A stretch of 64,000 bases of DNA. Origin: Diadema setosum. Taxonomy: Eukaryota; Echinodermata; Echinoidea; Diadematoida; Diadematidae. The notes under the pieces were generated by a model. It did not search any database, had not been told where the DNA came from, and was given only the letters and a program-made list of their open reading frames with translations. The stretch spans positions 13,623,327 to 13,687,326 of the forward strand of contig NC_092697.1 in the NCBI RefSeq assembly GCF_964275005.1, given 5' to 3'. The translations under genes were made by a program, and so were the position numbers. Position 1 is the first letter of the stretch; each line of letters begins with the position of its first letter. Below are positions 14,901-26,775 of this stretch, one piece after another.

Positions 14901-17900
14901 GTATTATTGTTGATTGATATGATTATAGTAGAGAAATGCAAAGAAAAAATGTCTCAAAAAATGTCATCGCCCCTGACAAAGTCTTCCAATTGCCTTGCTA
15001 CCTTCTGGAAAGATCATTTTGGCACATGACTTGCTCGTTTTGAAAATGCAAACCATAGCAAAACATTGTTCTCTCCACTAATTGCTATTTTTCTCTTTCT
15101 TTTATGCCATATGTTCTTTTCTGAGTTTACTCTCTCGGAATGACACATAAGCTCTCCCCCCTCAAAATGAAAAGCAAGTAAGTTTTGAAGAAATCAACCT
15201 TTGCATGTGGATTTGAGCTTTTTGAGCTCCGCCCCCTCATTTTGCAGGCTCCGCCTCCTCATTTTGCAGGCTCCATTATCATGTGCATATTTGACCAACA
15301 ATCAAACTTAGTCCACTAGCAATACTGAACTAGTGTATTCCTCTTTTTTTTTCTTTACTCATTTTCATTTTGCCCATTAGTTTGAAATAACTTGCATGGA
15401 CTGGTTACTCCACCTGTCTTGTGCATTTGTCTTGTGCATTTTGCTATAAAACATTAGCTGACTACACAATCCAAAGCAGGAATTTTTGTGCTGTGTAATA
15501 CACAATGCTTATTTTGCATATCTCCCAACCCCACTTACAAGTGTGCCTTTTTATTTTTAGTAGTTTGAATCCCTGCATACAGCTTCATGTAACACTTTGC
15601 CTAAGTCTTTATTGAAGAGTCAATATAGGCAAAAATATTTTACATCGTAAGCATACAGCACTGTGTGATTCTAGTTGAAAGTTGACACGGAAATATCAAA
15701 GGAATGAATATATATTTTTTCCCCTTCCTAGTTTGTCAAATTGATTTTGTAAGGTAATCGTTTAAAAGTTCAGAATACAGTCCTCTCCTGGATTTGTTAA
15801 TCATACACATTTGTAGTTCAGATTTCAACAAGTCATATTTACATACAATGCTTCATTTGATATGGAGCACCCCACAGTGAGTTGTTGTGGTTTTCTTTCA
15901 TCATTTAGACCAGTGCCGTATATAAAGAGAGTCTGGCCAACTCGGTTTTTGGCTTATGTGTTTTGAAGCCTGTGATTGGTCAAAAGCTGGTCCCGTGATC
16001 TACAGGCGCCATGTCGTTACTGAAGTGCGCTCATACGCAGTGCCCATTGTTAACTACCCCTTATTTGGCTTGGTTATTTTGTTACGTCTGAGCGTAAACG
16101 CTAACCCTGTAACGCGTAATACGCTCGGTAACGACATGGCGTCCAAATTAGCAGTTGGCCAGACTCTCTTTATATACGACACTGATTTAGACAAAAGTTG
16201 TAATCATCATCTATTCTTAATGATCATTTTGACAGGTAGGAAGCCTACCGTGCATTTATAAATTATAGATCCCTGTAAAATGTCAGCTTGCAAATACAGA
16301 TGGAATCTCCACACATCCCATCATTGATTTTGTTTTTGAATTGATCAGTTCTAAAAACCAATGCATCTTAATTTTACCAATTCGGGGCAATTGTACATCA
16401 CAAAACTCACCATGCATATCATAGTAATCACACCATACAAAAGTTTACCATAAAATTCATTTATTTCAATTTTTTGTGTTCTTTGGGAAATTTGGGAGCA
16501 TCCTGTGAAGATTCCAGCTGAAACAAAATGTGACATATTGGGGGGGGGGGGAGGAGGGCTTCAGTTAGATAATCAAAATAATGTGAAAGTGTATCCAAGT
16601 AGTGCAATACTTACCTGCAAAATTTTTAAAGGGTAATGTCTTCTGAAAAGATGATAACAAACTCCAATGTCTATTTAATCCAAAAGATATTTTATTCCTC
16701 ACCCTATAATGGAATATCTAGGTAAGCTGTAAAGATACATACTTTACTCAGGGCTCAATATTAGAGGTGGTGGCCCAGTGGCCCAGGGCCACTAAAAATT
16801 GATGTCGGGCCAGCAAATTTCTAGAAAGGATATCTGATCAGACAGCTAAAATTCAAAATTAATTTCTATCTTTCCTTTTATTTCGGGCTGCTACATTTCT
16901 TTTTCGGGTTATCAAAATTTCAGATACAAAGATTTTAGTGTCCTGAATGGGTCACCAGAGAAGGAAAAAAATAGTGTCGAGCCATGCTTTACTACCCACA
17001 AATGTATGGATTAAAAATTTGTGCTTGGTGTGTATTTTATGCATCACGTTTGACTCTGAATGTGACACTTCTTTTGAGCATTAGCATACTGTAGTTACAC
17101 TTGCCTACATACAGATGTGTAGCACCCAGTGAAGTGTTTTAGCTGGCCTGTTTAGTAAACTTTTAGCAGCATGCATTACTGTGATGCTGTTCACTCGTGT
17201 TCTTCGGCATTGATGCTCAGTAAAGGTATATATATATGACAAGATAACTTCAAAAACTTGTACAATTTAATAGAATACCTCTGCCTTGCTGTGCACTTTC
17301 AAGTGTACATGGTGTACAAGCTGTAATATAATATCCTTTAAAAATTGCTTTCATTTCCTTTTGTGTGAAGTTAAAATTTGTGAGGGCTTATTCAAAGATA
17401 ATGTCAAGTTTCAGTAAGGGCAAATGTTTCTCCAGAAAAGTTTGATGTTATCTTATGTTAAATGCATAAACTTGAACTTGTCTCACACACAACCTCTGAA
17501 TATTTTTGGCACCTTGAACATATATGTGGCCACCCAGCTCAAATCCCACAAAAAGTCTCAGATTAGGATTCTCAGTATTGAACCAAAATAGTCATTTGGG
17601 TTGACCGACTCAAATTGTTGTTGGAATATATAATACCAAAAGCATTTTGGGTTTAGACATTACACTTCAACCAGGGTTTAGGGCCAATCTGCTTATAGAA
17701 TATTGTTCTGGTAGTTTTCTAAAATTGCTGAATGTTTCTGCTTAAGCCAAGCACACTATACTTCACTACCTGAAAGTAATGTGTCATTTATATCATTAAT
17801 GGGTAAAAGGGATGGTATAGTTTTGGTTGAAATGGGGCTTCAGGTTTCCAAGTCTTTTGAGAGAAAATAAGAAACCTCTTTTGAATAATGAAAGAGCACT

Positions 17901-20900
17901 TTTGAAATGGCTGAGATATCTGAAAACAAAGTGAACCAAAGTGGTCCTAATAAAAGGTGGGTGGTACCTTTTATTAGGACCACATAGTGTTTGGATATCT
18001 CAGCTATTTCAAAAACTAATTTGCATTAAATAAACTTTGAATTCCTCTTAGAATTGTATGCTCTTTAATATTTCATAAGTGCTTTCTAATTATCTCGCAA
18101 ACAGTTAAAGGGTGTGTACAGTTCTGGTTGAGGTGAGGATTTAGCTTTTAACGTTTTGCGAGATATTCAGAAACCACTCTATGAGATGTCAAAGAGCATG
18201 CAATTCTAAGGGGTATCAAAAGTTTAATTGACGAAAATCGGTTTTGTAATGGCTGAGATATCCAAAAACAAGGTGAAACAAAGAAATCCTAATAATCCGC
18301 CTTTTATTATTATCACTTTTTTGGATATCTCAGCCATTTGAAAACCAATTTTCATCAAATAAATGTTGAATCCTTCTTAAAATTACATGCTCTTTCATAT
18401 TTCATAAGAGGTTTCTCATTATCTCACTTAGGAATGTTCAAAACATGAATCCCCACCTCAGCCAGTACTGTACAGTCCCTTTAAAATCTGAATCTCCCAT
18501 CTCAACCAAAATTCAGCCATTCCTTTAATGTGATTTGTAGAAAGACATATATTGTCATTACCAGTTTTATTTTCCTTTTGTCAGAATGTGGACTTGGTGC
18601 TATCAAGGAGGTATTTCTCTCATACCTCCTTGGTGCTATCTTCCACTTTCAAGTCATTTTAACCTCCGCCAAGGAGGTTATGCTTTAGTTGTCGTTGGTT
18701 TGTTTGTCTGTTTGCAAAATAACTCAAACGTTGTGAACAGGTTTGGATGAAACTTACAGGAAAAGTTGCTGATGACATGAGGAACAGATTATTGAATTTT
18801 GATAGTGATCTGGGAATTTTTGAAGGATATTTTCTTTTGGCTGATATGGTCAATGTACTTAAAAGTTCAAGCTACGCGTATTTGAGGTTTGCATACACAC
18901 ACATATGCCTGTGCTCTGTTCGAGGTGCTGTGCAGCAGGAAGTTGATGAGGTAAACACAAGGACAAGGCTCCTGGTTCAAGTCCCATGGCTGTAGTGGCT
19001 GTGTCACTGGACAAGGCACTACCGGTCTATCCTCGGGGTCATCCCACAAGACCGACACCCATGAGTCATAGCCCATAAGTTCGACATTGAAAAGAGGTCC
19101 ATTAGTCATACAGCTCATGAGTCATACAGCCCATGAGTTCGACATTAGGCAAATAAAGCCCACGAGTCCGACACTAGGGAAAAACAGCCCACGAGTTTGA
19201 CAGATACAACACGGGGCTTAATATGTCGGTCTCATGGGCCTTGTCAGCTTAGTGTCGAACTCGTGGGCTGTATGACTCGTGAGCTGTATAACTTACGGGC
19301 TGTATGACTCGTGGGCTGTATGACTCGTGGGTGTCGGTCTCATGATGTGCACCCTTATCCTCATTGCTTTGGATAGTCACTTGGATGGGACTGAAAGCTA
19401 CATAAGCCCATGGTTGCTTCCTCAGCATTCATGTTAAATAAATTAATTCTGATTTTTTTTTTTTTAAGTCAAGAACTAGGCTGTGTTGATTTCTTCTCCT
19501 TTTGGGTGGTTATTTTTAAACAATTTTGTGCTGACAAAATGCCTCTCCTGTGCAAACACAGTAGCTCCACATTGCTGGATGATTTTGTCCAAATAATGCT
19601 CATGGTTACCATGTCAACATAATATGTAATATTTACTTTGTGTTGATGAAAATCAGGAATCAGTGAATATCAATGTATCAGTATCAACAATTCTAAACAT
19701 CAGCTGAGGCCATTGTGATCCAGTGTTGACTCCTTAACAACAACTAAGGAGTGTGTCAAATTGTCATGTCAAGAAACTCGTCAGGTGTTTAGGGCAGACT
19801 CTGTTTGTGAAAATTGTGAAATTAGCTGGGATATCATTTTGGATCGAATCAAATATTCAATTTCAAATCTTAGAATGCTTACTGTTGCATTTTTCTGTAC
19901 TCTGGCAAGGACTGACTGTTGGTCTCCGTTCTTCCAGCATAATCTTGATAAATTTATAATTTACACCATTTGTCAGTTTTTTAGGTTTCAAATGCCTCGT
20001 GAGGATTGTGCTTCAGTTTGCGGCATTGCATCATTTAAGTTGGTTGAAATAGATTCACAAAACAACAAAGTTTCATGGAGATTAGACGCGTTGAGGAGCA
20101 TATTAGAAGAGCTTTGGTGAAAAACTCAAGTTTGTGTTCATTTGTACTACTTTGGTACTTCCAAATTTCAAGGAACTTGAAGATGGTTGAATGATTATTC
20201 ATATGTTGTTGGTTGATTTTTCCTGCTCTTGTCATAGGAACATGTATTGGAACATATTTTTGAATGATCCTGTAATACAGTTAGCTTGATTTTTTTAAAG
20301 AATGGAAAAGTATGTCAGTCATTTCATTTGTTTGTTTTCATTATTTTGCAGCTTTCCAGCATGTGTAGTATTTACCGAATGCATGTACTGACTGACGTGT
20401 CTTGCATTCTGTTTTGATCAAAGTAAACAGCATGTTTTGATTTTGCAAGATTCATGTGAAGTAGCTTCTAGTTTCTATTTGTTTTGTCAACGTAAGATAT
20501 GCCACATTGATGAAAATGAATGTCTATGAATGTCAATGCCACTTTTACCATGTTTGTGCTTGTCAGAAAACTTTTGATCACATACAGTAGTGCAAGGGTA
20601 AAACTATATGAAAATGAAATGGTGTGTATTTGATAGATATGTCATGAACAGCCGACTTTGTGAAATGCCAATTTGTATTGTGAGGCCGTGGACCAAGAGA
20701 TGTCCAGCATGGTGGCAAAAACCTGTTGTACAGTATGTCCCAAAAAAATTACAATCAGATTTTCGAATTGATAACACCCAATATGTTGACCTGTATAAAA
20801 TGCTACTTCAGGGTCTTAAGATATAACATCTTAGCTCTATTTTGCAGAAAACCCCATTCAATTTGGTTATGTGGTCACAGAGAAATATAGATTGTTGTAA

Positions 20901-23900
20901 AGCATGTCATGAGTCTGATTCTTCCAATTTTAGCACTTCGATGCTCTTGTGAGTGAATACAATAGACAGAACTTGGAGGGAAGATATTCCTGACATCCTC
21001 TACAAAATTCCTCATTTCTCTTTGACCACTGAAGCAAATCGAATGGGGTTTTCTGTAAGATGTGGGCAATGAGTTATAGTTTCATACCCTGAATTTGTAT
21101 TTAGATAGATTCAATATTTTTAAAGATATTGCGGAGGATAATGTTGTCATTTTTTTTCGGGGGGGGGGGGGGGGGGACATACGGTATACCATATTACCGA
21201 TAGTGATGTATCTGCATCACTATGTCACAATGTGTAGCTACAAAGAAGAAAAGCTATATATGTGTACTTCTCAGTATTAATTCCTTTAGAAGGGATCAAT
21301 CATACCAGGTTGATGTTGTCATCCATGGATTCACACCCCCTCCCCCTTAAAGGGTGTGTACAGTTCTGGTCGAGGTGAGGATTTAGCTTTTAACATTTTG
21401 CGAGATATTCAGAAACCACTCTAAGAGATGTCAAAGAGCATGCAGTTCTAAGGGGTATCAAAAGTTTATTCGATGAAAATCAGTTTTGAAATGGCTGAGA
21501 TATCCAAAAACAAGGTGAAACAAAGAGATCCTAATAAAGTTGTGGTATGTCGCCTTTTATTATTAGCACTGTTTTGGATATCTCAGCCATTTGAAAACCA
21601 ATTTTCATCAAATAAACGTTGAATCCTTCTTAAAATTACGTGCCCTTTCATATTTCATAAGAGGCTTTTCATTGTCTCACTTAGGAATGTTCAAAACATG
21701 AATCCCCACCTCAACCAGTACTGTACAGTCCCTTTAACCTCTCCTTTAACACTCTTTTTGCAGTATGAGACTGGAATGAAAACTTACTTGTTTGTTCAGT
21801 GTTCAAATCACTCTTCCCATTTGTCAAATGTAGTTGTTGCAATGCCAAGACCCCAAATGTATATTTTCCCAAATGTATCTCGTAATTAGTGCCAATAGTA
21901 AAGTTAATGTAATTCCAATGTCCCACATTTATATTTCCCAAAGTCAGTCTCATAACTAGTGCCAAAAGTGTTAAATTGTGAGATAAGGCAACTAAATGGA
22001 AGACTGACATTATTTCATCATTATCATCATCATATCAGAGAAGTTTGCACGTTATTTCTAATTGTTGTTTTTCCTTCCACTTTGATCTTGTTTCTTCTAG
22101 TTGCAGGATGATGGGGGTCAGGGAGAGGTCGTTGCCGTGGAGGCCAAAGTCATTCAGGCTGGAGCAGATGAGCCCGATGGCGGCGGTGTAGTCGTAAGTC
22201 AATGCAACAAACACACTATGAGCTTGCTCTATATGCGATGCAGCTATTTGGAAGCATTCTTTATCAAAATGCATTTTTGCAAATGTTTCTGACCAATGGA
22301 CATATCTTGGACTTTGACCTGCTCAGTTAATCCTTCACAACTTCTTGTTAAATAAGTTTTTGTTATAAAACAGTCTAGTGTGTCATATTACAAGATGATT
22401 TATTCTATTCTTTTCTTTGAAAAAAGAAATGCTATTGCAACCAAAGGATTTTTGTAAAGCAGTCCATTAGTCATAATGAGGTACTGATATTAAAGGTATT
22501 AGCCCACATTTGTAAACCTGCAGCAATTGGTCTCATACACTTGTAGTTAGCATGGAGTTTGGGTATGATTGCAGTAACACCTGTGCAAAATTTCGTTCCA
22601 ATTAGTCCATTACTTTCATAAAAATAAATGAAAATGCACCGTAATCCGTATGCATGCGTATAACGCTCGCTAGCTCCGGTCCACGTACGTGTTACATGTA
22701 CAATGTACGTAGCTATAGCCCGCGCACGTAATTCGATTTTGGGTCGGGTTGACCCGGTTTGAAAATTGATTTTAAAACAATGATTTTCTCTCTTTTATCG
22801 AATGGTATAGACAAAGAGCGACAGGTGAGGTATGTTACTGTTATAACTTGTACTTGAAGTCATATTGGACCTGTTTTATGCAGTTTTGATTTTCGTGTGT
22901 TTGCAAATGTGAGCTAGTACCTTTAGATTCTATTATCACATGATAAATAATTGGCTTGAACAGATAGTGATGCTTATGCCATAGTATATCCGTGTACACC
23001 TGAATATGAAATTTGTTCAGTGAAGCGCATCCACATTTGAATGACACTATGCATTTGACCTTTGACATGAATGTATGGTGGCAGGTTGTTTGAAAAGAGA
23101 TGTTGATATTAGTGAATTATAATTCCACCACTTACATGTATATCACATCCTTCCAGGTAGTAACTTGTGTATGTTTTCATGCAATTACTACACTGTACAC
23201 TGTATATTCATAATGCTGGTTTGTTGATGTCCGCAGAACAAGTGGACCTTTGGACAATTGTTGCCCGATACAAGAATATAACTTTTGTGTCTAGTGTTTG
23301 ACTTACTAGTAATAGTTTGGCTTCACTCCATTTAGGAATGCAAGAGTATGCATGACTGAATAGTCCCATGTGTATTCAATTTTGTAATGTTTGTAATTGT
23401 GACTTTATAAACAGGATCGGGTGCCGGAGGGCCAAGAGAGAAGAGAAGAGACAGACAGCGAATCGGAGGATGAATTTGGATACACGTGGAGTGAGTCCCA
23501 GTTATTCTTCTTTTATTAGTGAAGTTTTGTAGCAGTTTTTTTTTTACATCAAATTCTTTTCCCAGTACAAGTACCAATAGAGAGGGTATAACTTCATGCA
23601 TGCTTCTGTGTATTACTTATCCTTGTGGTGAATTATTTTTCAGCTATCTGCTTCCCAGATTATTATCATTTCATTCTAAATATGTCATTGCCATGTCAGT
23701 TTGATTACTCTGTAAACTTTTTACCACCCATCCACAGAAAAAGTGAGTGAGCGCTACAAAGATCTGGAGGGAGAGCTGCATGTGATTGAACTCAAGAAGG
23801 GAGACAGGGGACTGGGACTCAGGTAGGGTTTGAAGGTCAAGTTCAGTCCAGCATCTGACTTAACTGCCTTGACTCAACTCGAATCAACTGGAATTGACTC

Positions 23901-26716
23901 GGCTTGACTCGACTGGACTCGACTAGACTAGACCAGACTTGACTTAATTTGATCTGACTTGATATGACTGATTTAATCTGACTTAAAGGGGATGGCTAGT
24001 AACTGATCAGTGGGAATGCTGGGGGATGATTGTTCCAGTCCTTGTGGGATTCGAGAATGACCCCGTTTACAGTGCGAGGCTCGGCCGCGGCTGAGCCGCG
24101 GCCGAGCCCAGCCCCGCTTCAGTGTAAACGCGCAAAAGGCCAAATGCGAGGCCAAAATTGGCCTCACATTTGGCCTCGCTCTGGAGGTGGTCTCGGCCGC
24201 GGCCGAGCCGCGGCCGAGCCCTGCCTCTTCTTGGTGTAAACGCAAACTGGGCCAAATGCGCGGCCAATTGCGCGGCCAATTTTAGTCTGGCTTCCAAACC
24301 CTCTGCCTGTATCTTTCGCTATTCAGGATATTAACCCCCTCAACGCCGAAAACTAGTATAGTTTAAGGTGGTTTTGTCCTGCAAAGGATTTTTTCCTTCA
24401 GCAAAGGCCTTTGCCAGAACGGCGACTTCGTCGCCACGGAATTAATTTGGCAAAGGGTCTGAAAACCAGACAATACCAAATTGCGTTTGTTTACAAGCAG
24501 AGCGCCACTACGACAAAATATTGAAAGGTTTGAATCAAAAGCGCGGCCGAGCCCAGCAGTGTAAACGGACAAAATTGCGAGGCTCGGCCGCGCAATTGAG
24601 GCCGGACTCGGCCGCGGCCGAGCCGCGGCCGAGCCCGGCCCCGCACTGTAAACAGGGTCTAAGAGTATATTATACATCTATTGTTGTGTGAAAATTATTT
24701 GCTTCAGACTGGTCTCATATTCAAGTAATGTGCAGTTAAATGTTTCCAGGTTAGCATGCCTGTACAGTGTTGGGGTAATGTTAACAGCCCGTTAATGATC
24801 GCCCCGACACTGTCAATTTAAGGACTTGATTTGATTTACTTTGATTTGATCTAATCTGAATTGAATCAAATGTTCAGGACTTGATAAATTTTTATGTCAT
24901 TTGATGTATTTGATTGATGTGATTTGATGGTCAAATATCTGACAATCATTCATCAGTTACAGGGTTAAGTTAACCTGTTGAGGACGAGTCCCGAGTATAC
25001 TCGCGCAAGTGTCTCTGGGAAATGCGTGTTGTAGCAAAATCAGTCCGTCTTCAGTGGGTTAAAGAATGAAAGGAGAGGAGGGATTTTTATGCCTCCGCCA
25101 CGAAGTGGTGCCGGAGGCATTATGTTTTCGGGTTGTCCGTCCGTCCGTCCGTCCGTCCTTACGTCCGTAATGAATTTTGTGGACAGCGTAACTAAAAAAC
25201 CTTTTGAGGTATCCTAATGAAACTTGGCATGTATGTGTATTAGGGGATGAAGTTGTGCCTATCAACTTTTGGGTGCACATGCTCAAGGTCAAAGGTCAAA
25301 AGGTCAAGGTCAAATGCTTAAAATTTCACTATTTCCCCCATATCTATGCAATGCTTGAAGATATTATCTTGAAACCTAGTGTATACATGTATTACCCAAT
25401 TAAAATTCTCTGGTGAAAGTTTGGGGTCATGAGGTCAAAGGTCAAAGGTCAAAAGATCAAGTAAAAATGTTAAGATTTCATTTTTTTCTCCATATCTTGG
25501 AAATTGTTCAAGGTATCTTCATTGACCATAGTATATATGCATGCACTGACTGGCAGTGATTATCTAGGCAATTTGGGGTTCATGGGGTCAAAGGTCAAGG
25601 GCAACACTTCAAAATTTTACTATTTCCCTCGTATTTATGCAATGCCAGCAGGATTATTTTTTTAAAACTTGGTGTATGCATGTATATCCGAATAGAGATT
25701 CTCTGGGAAGTTTTTTTTTTTTTTTTTTTTTTTTGCCAAAAAGGTCAAAGGTCAAAAGGTCAAAGATCAATTGAAAGTGCTGAACTTACTTCTTCCTCCA
25801 TATCTCGGAAGTGGCCCAAGTTATCTTGAAACTTAGTACAAATTTATGCATGTTGTGCCTGACAGTGATTCTCTTATGAATTTTGGGGTCAAAGGCCTGA
25901 TGAAAATGTTAACAATTTACTATTCAATACAGAAAGTGCACTTTTTCTCCATACCTTGAAAACTACTCAATGCATAAACTTAGGAAAGGGTCAAAGTCAA
26001 ATTAAAGTCCTTAAATCCCCAAATACATGCTCTCCTATTCATCCAATTAAATGTAGGTCAAGGAAGGTGAACATTCAACATATTTGTGACAAACATGTCA
26101 TTTTAATATTTTGCCAATTTTGTGAAAATGTAATCACACATTGTCCATATGTACTACCGGTATAGACCTACACTGTATTAGGAGAATCATGCATAATGGC
26201 GGAGGCATACCAGTCGCCATAGCGACATTTCTAGTTTTTTCTTTCTTTTGGCGTCATGGAATTTTTATTTGGTTCTTTTTGCCTACCCCTTTGCAGCCTG
26301 GCTGGTAACAAAGACAAGAACAAGACAAGTGTGTTTGTTGTTGGGGTCAACCCTTCTGGAGCAGCGGGGAAGGATGGCCGGATCCTCATAGGTGATGAAC
26401 TCCTGGAGGTATGGTGGTTCCCATGGTAACTGCTTGTGCTTATGCTGATGATGGGTAGGATGGTGATGATTGTGATCACGACTATAATGATGATGATATT
26501 TTTTTCTTTTTACTCATGAAAAGTAAGATACAGAGTGCAGTGACTATGTTTGATAGGATGATTTTGTTATTGGTAGGGCAAGTTCATGTACCAGGGAGGT
26601 ACCAGTAGTCATCTTTGTTTTCAGAAATAATGAAGGATCTAGTTTGATATCAATTCTCTGGGTGATGATGTTTTTACTGATGCAGGTGACAGGCATCATT
26701 ACTGGTAGTATGTTCC

Positions 26717-26775
<59 letters not shown>

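Larger units (their letters stand above)
23823..26296 (+). other. Intron packed with repeats
   Basis: Contains pentamer-like (GACTT/TTGAT) low-complexity DNA at 23860-23985 and 24825-24950, a GC-rich element at 24059-24659, and the AGGTCA-rich repeat at 25089-26237. Confidence 0.7.

Noticed and set aside
19761-20120. 119-codon open frame in the large intron
   Set aside because: No domain, no similarity recognised, AT-rich codon use and no splice sites that fit.
24030-24677. Arg/Pro/Ala-rich proteins of 70-104 residues
   Set aside because: They translate the GC-rich palindromic element and vanish outside it; the second copy gives the same by-products.
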